DNA of 64,000 nt from Micromonospora noduli (GCF_003264365.1 NZ_PYAK01000032.1:1-64000), one strand, 5' to 3'. Positions 16,702-24,591 are shown, numbered from the stretch's first letter. A program made the numbers and translations. Notes: generated by a model from the letters alone, not told the origin.

Positions 16702-17675
16702 AGGCCACCGAACCAGTGACAGTGGGGCGTACCGACGTGGTGGTGACCCGGCTCGGGCTGGGGCTCGCCCCGATCGGTGGAATGTTCGACGCCGTCGGTG
16801 ACGAGGTCGCCCACGCCACCGTCGAGGCGGCCTGGGATCTCGGGCTCCGCTACTTCGACACCGCCCCGCTCTACGGCTGCGGCCTCTCCGAGCGGCGTGC
16901 CGGGGCGGTCCTCGCCGGCAAGCCGCGCGACGCGTTCACAGTCTCCACAAAGGTGGGTCGGCTGCTCGTCCCCGACGGTGGTGACCGGCAGGAGTTCTGG
17001 GCCGAGCCGACCGACCTCACGCCGCGGTTCGACTTCTCCGCCGCCGGGGTACGTCGTTCCCACGCGGCGAGCCTGGCCCGGTTGGGGCTGGACCGGATCG
17101 ACATCGCGCACATCCACGACCCGGACGACCACCTCGCCGAGGCGGTCGCCGGGGCGTACCCGGCGTTGGCGCAGTTGCGGGAGGCCGGCGAGATCGGCGC
17201 GGTCAGCGCCGGGATGAACCAGGCCCCGGCGCTGGTCGAGCTGGCCCACGCGGGCGACTTCGACTGCTTCATGCTCGCCGGCCGGTACACGCTGCTCGAC
17301 CAGTCCGGCCTCGACGAGCTGCTGCCGCTGGCTCATGCGAAGGGGATCGCGATCATCGCCGCCGGGGTCTACAACTCGGGCCTGCTGGCCGACCCGACAC
17401 CGGGCGCCCACTACGACTACGCCCCGGCCGAGCAGCGGCTGCTCGACCGGGCCACAGCGATCCGGTCCGTGTGCGAGCGGCACGGCGTACCGCTGCGGGC
17501 CGCGGCGATCCAGTTTCCGCTCGGGCACCCGGCCGTCGCCAGCGTGGTGGTCGGCGCCCGGGACCCCGAGCAGATCGCCGACAACGTGGCGATGTTCGAG
17601 TGGGACGTGCCCGGCGCCCTCTGGGCCGATCTCAAGGCCGAAGGTCTGCTGCCGAGCGAGGTGCCGACGCCGTGA
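16698..17675 (+). CDS. Aldo/keto reductase, probable L-fucose (D-threo-aldose) 1-dehydrogenase
   Basis: 325 aa NAD(P)-dependent aldo/keto reductase. The catalytic tetrad is visible: Asp and Tyr in FDTAPLYGCGLSERRAG, Lys in VSTKVGRL and His in AHIHDPDD. The sequence around the Asp/Tyr pair and the C-terminal cofactor segment VVGARDPEQIADNVAMF match D-threo-aldose 1-dehydrogenases, which oxidise L-fucose to L-fucono-lactone. The GTG at 16698 overlaps the ATPase stop. This is step one of the non-phosphorylating fucose route encoded by the next genes. No lactonase gene is seen here, so the lactone must open spontaneously or through an enzyme encoded elsewhere. Confidence 0.82.
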   Translation: MKATEPVTVGRTDVVVTRLGLGLAPIGGMFDAVGDEVAHATVEAAWDLGLRYFDTAPLYGCGLSERRAGAVLAGKPRDAFTVSTKVGRLLVPDGGDRQEFWAEPTDLTPRFDFSAAGVRRSHAASLARLGLDRIDIAHIHDPDDHLAEAVAGAYPALAQLREAGEIGAVSAGMNQAPALVELAHAGDFDCFMLAGRYTLLDQSGLDELLPLAHAKGIAIIAAGVYNSGLLADPTPGAHYDYAPAEQRLLDRATAIRSVCERHGVPLRAAAIQFPLGHPAVASVVVGARDPEQIADNVAMFEWDVPGALWADLKAEGLLPSEVPTP

Positions 17676-17739
17676 TCATCGACGGGAGCAGCCGTCGGGC
17701 CGGCACCGCAATTCGTACCTATGCACTGGAGGTTGGTTC

Positions 17740-18579
17740 GTGAGATTCATGCGCGTCGGGCCCGTGGGGCGGGAACGTCCCGTGCTGTACGTCGATGGGC
17801 GGCACTTCGATCTCTCGTCGCTCACCGCCGACATCGACGGCGAGTTCCTCGCCGGCGACGGCGTCCGCCGGGTCCGCGAGGCCACCGACCTGCCCGAGAT
17901 CGACGTCACCGGTCAGCGGGTCGGCGCACCGATCGCCCGGCCCGGCGTGGTGCTCTGCGTGGGGCAGAACTACGCCGCGCACGCTGCCGAGTCGGGCGCC
18001 ACGCCACCGACCGACCCGATCATCTTCTACAAGGCGCCCAACACCGTCGTCGGCCCGTACGACGAGGTCCTGATCCCGCGCGGATCGACGAAGACCGACT
18101 GGGAGGTGGAGCTGGCGGTGGTGATCGGCCGGACGGCCCGCTACCTCGCCTCACCGGCCGACGCCCTCGGGCACATCGCCGGGTACGTGCTGTCCAACGA
18201 CGTCTCCGAGCGGGACTTCCAACTCGCGGTCTCCGGTGGCCAGTGGTCGAAGGGCAAGTCCTGCGAGACGTTCCAACCGCTCGGCCCGTGGCTGGTCACC
18301 GCCGACGAGATCGGCGACCCGCAGGCGCTGCGGCTGCGTTCCTGGGTCAACGGCGAGCCCCGCCAGGACTCCAGCACCAAAGACATGATCTTCGACGTGG
18401 CGTACCTGATCTGGCACCTGTCCCAGTACACAGTCCTGGACCCGGGCGACGTCGTCAACACCGGCACTCCGCAGGGGGTGGCGCTCTCCGGTCGGTTCCC
18501 GTACCTGGCTGTCGGCGACGTGATGGAGGTCGAGATCGACGGCCTCGGCCGGCAGCGCAACACGCTCCGGGACGCCTGA
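17740..18579 (+). CDS. Fumarylacetoacetate hydrolase family protein, probable 2,4-diketo-3-deoxy-L-fuconate hydrolase
   Basis: 279 aa FAH-fold hydrolase. Metal-binding and catalytic motifs include CVGQNYAAHAAE, IIFYKAPNTVVGPYD, DWEVELAVVIG (Glu ligands), VLSNDVSERDFQ and NTGTPQGVALS. In the Xanthomonas/Burkholderia-type L-fucose route this family cleaves 2,4-diketo-3-deoxy-L-fuconate to pyruvate and L-lactate, the last step. The GTG at 17740 is chosen for the GGAGG seven bases upstream. The stop overlaps the next start (TGATGG). Its expected L-lactate product is the substrate of the lutABC complex encoded on the other side of the regulator. Confidence 0.85.
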   Translation: MRFMRVGPVGRERPVLYVDGRHFDLSSLTADIDGEFLAGDGVRRVREATDLPEIDVTGQRVGAPIARPGVVLCVGQNYAAHAAESGATPPTDPIIFYKAPNTVVGPYDEVLIPRGSTKTDWEVELAVVIGRTARYLASPADALGHIAGYVLSNDVSERDFQLAVSGGQWSKGKSCETFQPLGPWLVTADEIGDPQALRLRSWVNGEPRQDSSTKDMIFDVAYLIWHLSQYTVLDPGDVVNTGTPQGVALSGRFPYLAVGDVMEVEIDGLGRQRNTLRDA

Positions 18580-19883
18580 TGGCGGTGATCACCTCGGTCG
18601 ACACGTACGACGTCCGGTTCCCGACCTCGCGGGATCTCGACGGTTCCGACGCGATGAACCCCGACCCCGACTACTCGGCCGCGTACCTGGTGCTGAGCAC
18701 CGACGACGGTCCGGACGGGCACGGATTCACCTTCACCATCGGGCGGGGCAACGACGTCTGCCGGGCGGCCATCGACGCGCTGGTGCCGTACGTGGTCGGC
18801 CTCGACCCGGACACCGTGGACCTCGGCGCGTTCGCCCGCTCGCTCACCCAGGACTCGCAGCTGCGCTGGCTCGGCCCGGAGAAGGGCGTGATGCACCTGG
18901 CCGCCGCAGCGGTCATCAACGCGATGTGGGACCTGGTCGCCAAGAGAGCGGGCAAGCCGGTCTGGCGCTACCTGGCCGACCTCAGCCCCGAGCAGATCGT
19001 CGACCTGGTCGACTGGCGCTACCTCACCGACGCCCTCACCCCCGACGAGGCGCTGGAGATCCTGCGCGCCGCCGAGCCGGGCCGGGCCGACCGGATCGCC
19101 CGGCTGACCGAGCGGGGCTACCCCGCGTACACCACGTCACCCGGCTGGCTCGGCTACTCCGACGACAAGGTGGTCCGGCTGGCCCGGCAGGCCGTCGCCG
19201 ACGGGTTCACCCAGATCAAGCTGAAGGTGGGCGCGGACGCCGCCGACGACGTGCGCCGCCTGAAGATCGCCCGCGAGGCGGTCGGCCCGCAGATCCGGAT
19301 AGCGCTCGACGCCAACCAACGCTGGGACGTCGCCGAGGCGGTCGAGCGGATGCGGGAGCTGGCGCCGTACGACCCGTGGTGGATCGAGGAGCCGACCAGC
19401 CCCGACGACGTGCTCGCCCACGCGGCGATCCGTTCCGCCCTGGCCACCAGCGCACCCGACGGCGGGCCGATCCGGGTCGCCACCGGCGAGCACGTCGCGA
19501 ACCGGGTCGTGTTCAAACAGCTGCTCCAGGCCGACGCGGTCGACGTCGTGCAGATCGACGCCTGCCGGGTGGGCGGCGTGAACGAGAACGTCGCCATCCT
19601 GCTGCTGGCCGTGAAGTACGGGGTGCCGGTGTGCCCGCACGCCGGGGGAGTGGGCCTGTGCGAGCTGGTGCAGCACCTGTCGATGTTCGACTTCGTGGCG
19701 GTGTCCGGTTCGATGCGCGACCGGGTCGTCGAGTACGTCGACCACCTGCACGAGCACTTCCTCGATCCGGTGGTGATCAAGGACGGGCACTACGTGGCGC
19801 CCAGCGCCCCCGGGTTCTCCGCCGCGATGCGTCCGGAGAGCCTCGCCACGTACGCGTACCCCGACGGGCCGGCATGGGTCTGA
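18579..19883 (+). CDS. L-fuconate dehydratase
   Basis: 434 aa enolase-superfamily enzyme of the fuconate dehydratase type. Key motifs are GFTQIKLKVG (K-x-K), ALDANQRWDV (metal Asp), WWIEEPTSPDD (metal Glu), ATGEHVANRVVFKQLL (metal Glu) and CPHAGGVGLCELVQHLSMFD (catalytic His). The length and the insertion before the barrel (DWRYLTDALTPDEALEILR) match FucD, which converts L-fuconate to 2-keto-3-deoxy-L-fuconate. The ATG at 18579 overlaps the hydrolase stop by one base. This identification anchors the assignment of the whole operon. Confidence 0.9.
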   Translation: MAVITSVDTYDVRFPTSRDLDGSDAMNPDPDYSAAYLVLSTDDGPDGHGFTFTIGRGNDVCRAAIDALVPYVVGLDPDTVDLGAFARSLTQDSQLRWLGPEKGVMHLAAAAVINAMWDLVAKRAGKPVWRYLADLSPEQIVDLVDWRYLTDALTPDEALEILRAAEPGRADRIARLTERGYPAYTTSPGWLGYSDDKVVRLARQAVADGFTQIKLKVGADAADDVRRLKIAREAVGPQIRIALDANQRWDVAEAVERMRELAPYDPWWIEEPTSPDDVLAHAAIRSALATSAPDGGPIRVATGEHVANRVVFKQLLQADAVDVVQIDACRVGGVNENVAILLLAVKYGVPVCPHAGGVGLCELVQHLSMFDFVAVSGSMRDRVVEYVDHLHEHFLDPVVIKDGHYVAPSAPGFSAAMRPESLATYAYPDGPAWV

Positions 19884-19964
19884 CGAACCGCGACACGCAC
19901 TACCGCACGGCCTCATCGACGGCGGTGCGTCACCTCAGCGGACCACTCGGAAGGGGAGAGCAGT

Positions 19965-20753
19965 ATGCGGTGTGACGGTCTCGTGGCGGTGGTGACCGGA
20001 GGTGGATCGGGGATCGGCCTTGCCTGCGTGCGGGCGTTCGCCGCCGCCGGCGCCCGGGTGGGTGTCCTGGACCTGGAACTGGCCGGGTTGCCGGAGGATC
20101 CCGGCGTACTCGGCGTCCGGGCGGACGTGGCCGACCGGTCCTCCCTCAGCGCGGCCGTCGCCTCGGTCGCGGAGGCGTTCGGCGGCATCGACATCCTGGT
20201 GAACAACGCCGGCATCTCGGCCGTGGGCACCGTGGAGGAGGACGACGACGAGCAGTGGAGCCGGGTACTCGACGTCAACGTCTCCGGGGTGGCCCGAACC
20301 AGCGCCGTCGCCCTGCCGTACCTGCGCCGGTCGTCGTCCGCGGCGATCGTCAACATCTCCTCGATCGCGGCGACCGTCGGCCTGCCCCGACGCGCCCTGT
20401 ACTCGGCGTCGAAGGGTGCCGTGCACGCCCTCACCCTCGCCATGGCCGCCGACCTGGTGACGGAGGGCGTCCGGGTCAACTGTGTCGCGCCCGGCACGGT
20501 CGACACACCCTGGGTGGCCCGTCTGCTCGCCGGCGCGGCCGACCCGACGGCCGAGAAGCGGCAGCTGGCGTCCCGGCAGCCGACCGGTCGCCTGGTGACC
20601 GCCGACGAGGTGGCCGCCGCCGTCGTCTACCTCGCCTCGCCCGCGACCGGGTCGGTGACCGGTTCGTCGCTGCCGGTGGACGGCGGCATGTCCGGCCTGC
20701 GGCTGCCCGCCCCGGTCCCGCCCGCGGCCGGTACTGCCGAACCGGGCGCGTGA
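19965..20753 (+). CDS. SDR oxidoreductase, probable 2-keto-3-deoxy-L-fuconate dehydrogenase
   Basis: 262 aa classical short-chain dehydrogenase. It has the cofactor glycine motif TGGGSGIG, NNAG, catalytic Ser in NISSIAA, catalytic YSASKGA and a C-terminal SVTGSSLPVDGGMSG. The Asp after the second strand (VLDLELAG) favours NAD over NADP. Beside fuconate dehydratase and the FAH-type hydrolase, the expected reaction is oxidation of C4 of 2-keto-3-deoxy-L-fuconate to the 2,4-diketo acid. GGGGAG lies a few bases upstream of the ATG. It is the last clear member of the fucose operon; the next gene begins 12 bp later. Confidence 0.85.
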   Translation: MRCDGLVAVVTGGGSGIGLACVRAFAAAGARVGVLDLELAGLPEDPGVLGVRADVADRSSLSAAVASVAEAFGGIDILVNNAGISAVGTVEEDDDEQWSRVLDVNVSGVARTSAVALPYLRRSSSAAIVNISSIAATVGLPRRALYSASKGAVHALTLAMAADLVTEGVRVNCVAPGTVDTPWVARLLAGAADPTAEKRQLASRQPTGRLVTADEVAAAVVYLASPATGSVTGSSLPVDGGMSGLRLPAPVPPAAGTAEPGA

Positions 20754-20765
20754 CATGATTGCGGA

Positions 20766-21674
20766 ATGGGGAAACAGCAGGACGTCGGCGAGGCCGACCG
20801 TCACAGCGGGTCCGGCACCACCGCCCACCGTCCGATCGGTGGCAGCGCTGACGCTCGGCTCGCGCTCGCTCAGGACCCCACAACGCCACAAATGACCCTT
20901 ATCGACCTGGCGTCCGATCCGTCGGTCCTGGTCCGCAAGGCGGTCGCCTCACGGGCCGACGCACCCGCGCAGGCCCTGCGACCGCTCACCCGCGACCATG
21001 ATCGTCAGGTCCGGGAGGCCGTGGCGCGGAACCCCTCCACCTCGATCGCCAACCTTCTGCGCCTGGTCAAGGACGCCGACCGGTGGGTCCGCTGGGCGGT
21101 CGCCGGCAACCCGGCCTGTGACGAGTCGATCCGCCAGGTCATGTCGCAGACCTCGGACAAGGAGCTTCGCGGCCTCCTCGCCGAGAGTCGGGAGCTGGAG
21201 CCGGAGCTGGCCGCCAAGCTGATCGACGACGTGTCACCCGAGGTACGGGAACGACTCGCCACGCACACCCACGATCCCGACGTGATCAACGCTTTGCTGG
21301 CCGATCGCACCGCACGCGTACGCAAGGGGGTTGCCCGCAACCCGCGGACCACCGCCGAGCAGCGCAGCGCGCTCGCCGCGGACCCGGTGGTCGACGTCCG
21401 TGCCGCGCTGGTGCGGGCCGTCGAGCTGGACGAGGCGGACCTGGCCCACCTGGTCGACGACCGCGCGGTGCAGGTCCGACTGGCGATGGCGACGTCCGAG
21501 TTCGTTCCGCCGCACATCCGGCAGGCGCTCGCTCGCGATGCCGACGAGATGGTGGCCAGCGCGGCACGGGACTACCGCCCCGGCGCCGGCAACGCCTCCG
21601 CCGTGCGGGCACCCCGCATCGCGCACCGGCCCTCCGCCGGTGCGGGCCGATCGGGCGGCGGCGCCGCCCAGTAG
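20766..21674 (+). CDS. Leucine-rich-repeat-variant (LRV) repeat protein
   Basis: 302 aa built of about nine to ten 22-25 residue helical repeats of the form LA-x-DP-xxx-VR-xAVA-xNP. Good examples are DPSVLVRKAVASR, DRQVREAVARNPSTS, DRWVRWAVAGNPA, DRTARVRKGVARNPRTT and DDRAVQVRLAMATS. This pattern matches LRV/HEAT-like solenoids that serve as binding scaffolds. No signal peptide, membrane segment or catalytic domain is seen; the C-terminal 40 residues are disordered (Gly/Ala/Pro/Arg-rich). It starts 12 bp after the SDR gene and could be cotranscribed, but a link to fucose metabolism is not evident. Function unknown. Confidence 0.8.
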   Translation: MGKQQDVGEADRHSGSGTTAHRPIGGSADARLALAQDPTTPQMTLIDLASDPSVLVRKAVASRADAPAQALRPLTRDHDRQVREAVARNPSTSIANLLRLVKDADRWVRWAVAGNPACDESIRQVMSQTSDKELRGLLAESRELEPELAAKLIDDVSPEVRERLATHTHDPDVINALLADRTARVRKGVARNPRTTAEQRSALAADPVVDVRAALVRAVELDEADLAHLVDDRAVQVRLAMATSEFVPPHIRQALARDADEMVASAARDYRPGAGNASAVRAPRIAHRPSAGAGRSGGGAAQ

Positions 21675-21984
21675 CGCGATCGTGGTCGCGGCCGCAGCCT
21701 GGTGACCGCGCTCGGAGCCGGCGGGTCGCCTGCCCCGGCGGCGAAGCCGTCGCCTCCGAGGCAGCGGATCCGCCAGCAAGCGTTATGACTCACAGGTATA
21801 AATATGCCTCTGAGTCATAACAGCTTTCACGGTGTCCGCTGCCACCGGCCTCACACTCCGCAACGTCGGCTCATCCAACGGCCTCGGCGTGATTCAGGTC
21901 GTCGACAGCGACCCGAGTGATGAGTTGTCGCGTCCGCGCCCGTCATACCTACGACAGGACATGACGAGGCGGAAGGATGACGTG
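21675..21984. other. Intergenic region before sigma factor gene
   Basis: No gene is supported here. The region contains the long hairpin described separately (21778-21827). It also contains the upstream sequence of the sigma factor gene, with GGAAGG at 21971-21976 acting as its ribosome site. In-frame ATG (21961) and GTG (21982) codons precede the chosen ATG and are possible alternative starts. Confidence 0.5.
21778..21827. repeat. Long inverted repeat with AT-rich core (copy 1 of a dispersed pair)
   Basis: The arms TTATGACTCA (21783-21792) and TGAGTCATAA (21811-21820) flank a symmetric core AGGTATAAATATGCCT (21794-21809). The pairing extends outward through AAGCG and CAGCTT with one bulge. 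The core matches 14 of 16 bases of a second hairpin at 56580-56595; the two differing positions are the paired positions 4 and 13. The flanking arms are unrelated in sequence but again perfectly complementary. It lies just past the LRV gene, so termination is possible, but shared core plus variable arms suggests a specific element or protein site. Confidence 0.7.
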
Positions 21985-22983
21985 ATGAGTGCGGACACGC
22001 GGCTTGAGGAGCTGGGCGTGAGCGGTCTGGGCGAGGTCGACGAGCCGGCGTTCTCGGGGCTGGCGCAGCGACACCGGCGGGAACTGCACGTGCACTGCTA
22101 CCGGATGCTCGGGTCGTTCGAGGACGCCGAGGACGCCGTGCAGGAGACGTTCCTGCGTGCCTGGCGGCGACGGGAGACGTTCGAGGGGCGGTCGACGTTC
22201 CGGGCCTGGCTGTACCGGATCGCCACCAACGCCTGCCTGGACCTGCTCGCCAAGCGCCGCCCCGAGCCGGCGACCGGCGGGGAGGTGCTGTGGTTGCAGC
22301 CCTACCCGGACCGGCTGCTCGACGAGCTGCCCGCGGGCGACACGGACGAGCCGGAGACCGTCGCCGTCGCGCGGGAGACGATCGAGCTGGCGTACCTGGT
22401 CGCGGTCCAGCACCTCGCGCCGCGTCCGCGGGCCGTGCTGATCCTGCGGGACGTGCTCGGCTGGCCGGCGAAGGACGTCGCGGAGCTGCTCGGGGACTCG
22501 GTCAACTCGGTCAACAGTGCCCTGCAGCGGGCTCGGGCCGGCATGCGGGAGCACCTGCCCGCCGAGCGGCAGGACTGGACCGGCGGCGAGGAGGACGCCG
22601 GCACGCGCGAGCTGGTGCGCCGCTTCACCGACGCCAGTGTGGCCACGAACGTCGACGTGCTCGCTGGCCTGCTGCGGGACGACGTCCGCTGCTCGATGCC
22701 GCCCACGCCGGGCCTGTACGTCGGCCGCGACGCGGTGGTGAACAGCTGGGTCGAGGATGGCTTCGAGGGCATGACGGGCCTGCGCGCGGTCCCCACCTCG
22801 GTGAACCGCCAGCCCGCTGTCGCCTTCTACCACTGGCGCAAGCAGGAGGGCGCGTACCTGCCGCTGACGATCGACGTCCTGCGCGTCACCGGCGGCAAAA
22901 TCACCGAGGTATTCACCTTCCACGACGATCAGTTCCCGCGGCTCGGGCTGCCGGAGCGCCTGCCGGCGGACGGCACGGAGTAG
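21985..22983 (+). CDS. Sigma-70 family ECF-like factor with C-terminal SnoaL-type domain
   Basis: 332 aa. Sigma region 2 includes HCYRMLGSFEDAEDAVQETF and a FRAWLYRIATNACLDLL segment. Sigma-4 (about residues 140-195) contains AVLILRDVLGWPAKDVAELL and a recognition helix SVNSVNSALQRARAGM. The last 120 residues form a SnoaL/NTF2-like domain (CSMPPTPGLYVGRDAVVNSW), as in SigJ/ECF41-like and SigX5-type factors, where this domain modulates activity in place of an anti-sigma factor. ATG 21985 follows GGAAGG; GTG 21982 is equally possible. A GTG start for the next coding segment lies 4 nt past its stop, so the two are probably coupled. Confidence 0.88.
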   Translation: MSADTRLEELGVSGLGEVDEPAFSGLAQRHRRELHVHCYRMLGSFEDAEDAVQETFLRAWRRRETFEGRSTFRAWLYRIATNACLDLLAKRRPEPATGGEVLWLQPYPDRLLDELPAGDTDEPETVAVARETIELAYLVAVQHLAPRPRAVLILRDVLGWPAKDVAELLGDSVNSVNSALQRARAGMREHLPAERQDWTGGEEDAGTRELVRRFTDASVATNVDVLAGLLRDDVRCSMPPTPGLYVGRDAVVNSWVEDGFEGMTGLRAVPTSVNRQPAVAFYHWRKQEGAYLPLTIDVLRVTGGKITEVFTFHDDQFPRLGLPERLPADGTE

Positions 22984-22987
22984 TCCG

Positions 22988-23272
22988 GTGTGGACGCTCA
23001 CGCTGCGCGGTGGCGCGCGTGCCGCGGTGGTCACGGCGCAGTGGTACGACGCGTTCGGTGTGGTCACCAGTGGGCGGGTGCAACTGGAGCTGCGCGACGG
23101 CGAGCCCGGGCCGGTCCTCGGACGCGACGCCGGGTTCTGGCTGCGCGGCACCGGCGTCCGCGCGCTGCGCAACCCCGGCCGTCGCACGGCGAGGGTGCGT
23201 GTCTTCACGCCCGGTGCCGCCACACGCCAGTCAACACATCCGGTACGACAGCCTCCAGTTGAGGGAGACGAC
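22988..23272 (+). other. Cupin-like coding segment, in frame with the downstream membrane protein
   Basis: The frame opens with GTG at 22988, four bases after the sigma factor stop and seven bases after GGAG. It encodes about 95 residues resembling a small beta-barrel/cupin-like protein: WTLTLRGGARAAVVTAQWYD, GVVTSGRVQLELRDG, GFWLRGTGVRALRNPGRR, then VRVFTPG. No stop separates it from the DUF6069-like membrane protein, which has its own strong ribosome site at 23263-23269. Either a two-domain 246-aa protein is made, or the small protein lost its stop, or only the downstream start is used. Family naming is tentative. Confidence 0.45.
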
Positions 23273-23728
23273 ATGAACAGCCTGAAGGACACCGAGATCG
23301 TCGCCGGCCCGGCATCGGGCCGACCCAACCACACCCACCGATTCCGCGGGCTCGCCGGCACCGGCCTGATCGCCACGCTCGCGGCGATGGTGAGCACCAC
23401 CCTCGCCGCCGTGTTGGCCCGGGCCGCTGGCGTCGATTTCGAGATCCCCGATGGTGGCGAGACGATTCCGATGTCCGGGATCGCCGTGGTGACCGGCTTC
23501 TTCTCGGTCGTGGGCGTCGTCATCGCCGTGGCTCTGCTCCGGTGGAGCGCTCGACCCGCCGACCGGTTCACCTGGACGGCAGTGACGCTGACCGCGCTCT
23601 CGCTGGTCCCGGCCCTCATCTCCGGGGCGAACGCGGCCACCGTCACCGCTCTCCTCGGGCTGCACCTCGTCGCCGCGGCGGTGATGATCCCCGTCCTGGC
23701 ACGCAGCCTCCGTGCCCGGACCGACTGA
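23273..23728 (+). CDS. DUF6069-like four-helix membrane protein
   Basis: 151 aa from the ATG at 23273, which has GAGGGAG five to six bases upstream. Four hydrophobic segments are visible: about residues 27-48 (GTGLIATLAAMVSTTLAAVL), 70-90, 102-122 and 128-146. The hydrophilic loop VDFEIPDGGETIPMSG between the first two is typical of a family of small actinobacterial membrane proteins without known function. The frame continues uninterrupted upstream to 22988, so a longer fusion protein is possible. It is the end of a sigma factor led transcript and is followed by a strong hairpin. Confidence 0.7.
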   Translation: MNSLKDTEIVAGPASGRPNHTHRFRGLAGTGLIATLAAMVSTTLAAVLARAAGVDFEIPDGGETIPMSGIAVVTGFFSVVGVVIAVALLRWSARPADRFTWTAVTLTALSLVPALISGANAATVTALLGLHLVAAAVMIPVLARSLRARTD

Positions 23729-23739
23729 CGGATGACGAC

Positions 23740-23770
23740 AGGAGGGCCGGCCCGACGGGCCGGCCCTCCT
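23740..23770. terminator. Strong bidirectional hairpin terminator
   Basis: A 15-bp perfect stem, AGGAGGGCCGGCCCG paired with CGGGCCGGCCCTCCT around a one-base spacer, lies between the convergent membrane protein and GntR genes. It would stop transcription from both sides. Confidence 0.85.
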
Positions 23771-23784
23771 GAGGACTACGGGAC

Positions 23785-24555
23785 CTACTCGGCTTTGCTC
23801 CGGTCGGGTGGAGCGGTCTGCTCCCACAGCGACTTCATCTCGTCGAAGGCCTGCTCCATCAGCTGCACCATCGCCTGCCGGGCACGTTCACCGTCGCGCC
23901 GCTGGATCGCCTGGGCGACGTCGGCGTGCATCTGGAGGGCCTGCTCGTGCGGGTGGTGCGGCATGAGGTGGTGCTTGTGCCGGCCGGTGAGCACCTCCGC
24001 GACCAGTTCCTGGAGCCGGACGAACATCTCGTTGCCGGAGGCGAGCAGGACGCGCCGGTGAAACTCGATGTCGAGGTGCAGGAAGCGCTCCTCGTCACCG
24101 GCCTCGCCGGCCGCCCACATCTTCGCCGCCAGCCCTACGAGGTCGCTCGCCTCGTCGCGGCCGATCCGGCTGGCGGCCAGGTAGGCCGCGTGCGGCTCGA
24201 CGGCGGTGCGCAGCTCGGTGATCGAGCGGAGCTGGGCCATCCGGCCGGCCGAGGCGAGACGCCAACGGATCACCTGCGGGTCGAAGACGTTCCACGCGCT
24301 TGCCGGCCGGATCATGACACCTACCCGTCGGCGCGCCTCGATGAATCCGATCGAGGCCAGCACCCGCAGCACCTCGCGGACGACCGAACGGGACACGGCG
24401 TACCGGTCGACCAGCTCGTCGATGTTGAGGACCGATCCGGGTGCCAACTCGCCGCCGCAGATGGCGGTGCCGAGGTGTTCGAGGACGCGCGCGTGCAGCC
24501 CGGACTCGGCGGGGAGGGCCGGTGCGGCTGCAACCTCTGGTGAGGACGGTTCCAC
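23785..24555 (-). CDS. GntR family regulator (FadR/FCD subfamily) of the sugar-acid operon
   Basis: 256 aa. The N-terminal winged helix has the recognition element DRYAVSRSVVREVLRVLASI. The C-terminal FCD domain has the expected metal ligands around DIEFHRRVLLASGNEMF, the HKHHLMPHHPHEQ segment and MHADVAQAIQRRDGERARQAM. It is close in style to regulators of galactonate/gluconate genes (DgoR/GntR-like). The GTG at 24555 is the start because the coding pattern begins there. It diverges from the lipoprotein gene of a sugar-acid uptake and dehydratase operon, which it most likely represses. The ligand is probably a sugar acid or a ketodeoxy acid; inferred. Confidence 0.85.
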   Translation of the reverse strand: MEPSSPEVAAAPALPAESGLHARVLEHLGTAICGGELAPGSVLNIDELVDRYAVSRSVVREVLRVLASIGFIEARRRVGVMIRPASAWNVFDPQVIRWRLASAGRMAQLRSITELRTAVEPHAAYLAASRIGRDEASDLVGLAAKMWAAGEAGDEERFLHLDIEFHRRVLLASGNEMFVRLQELVAEVLTGRHKHHLMPHHPHEQALQMHADVAQAIQRRDGERARQAMVQLMEQAFDEMKSLWEQTAPPDRSKAE

Positions 24556-24579
24556 TCAAAGATCATATCATTTGCATCA

Positions 24580-24591
24580 ACCTCTTGAGGT
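24580..24591. promoter_or_regulatory. Candidate GntR operator in divergent intergenic region
   Basis: ACCTC-TT-GAGGT is a short perfect inverted repeat in an AT-richer stretch between the divergent GntR and lipoprotein genes. An adjacent sequence GATCATATC (24561-24569) is also nearly palindromic. Either could be the operator; neither matches a consensus I can name with confidence. Confidence 0.3.

Noticed and set aside
21949..23646. A 565-codon open frame on the minus strand across the sigma factor and membrane protein genes
   Set aside because: It is antisense to two well-supported genes, has no domain, and is explained by the GC-rich third positions of the sense frame.
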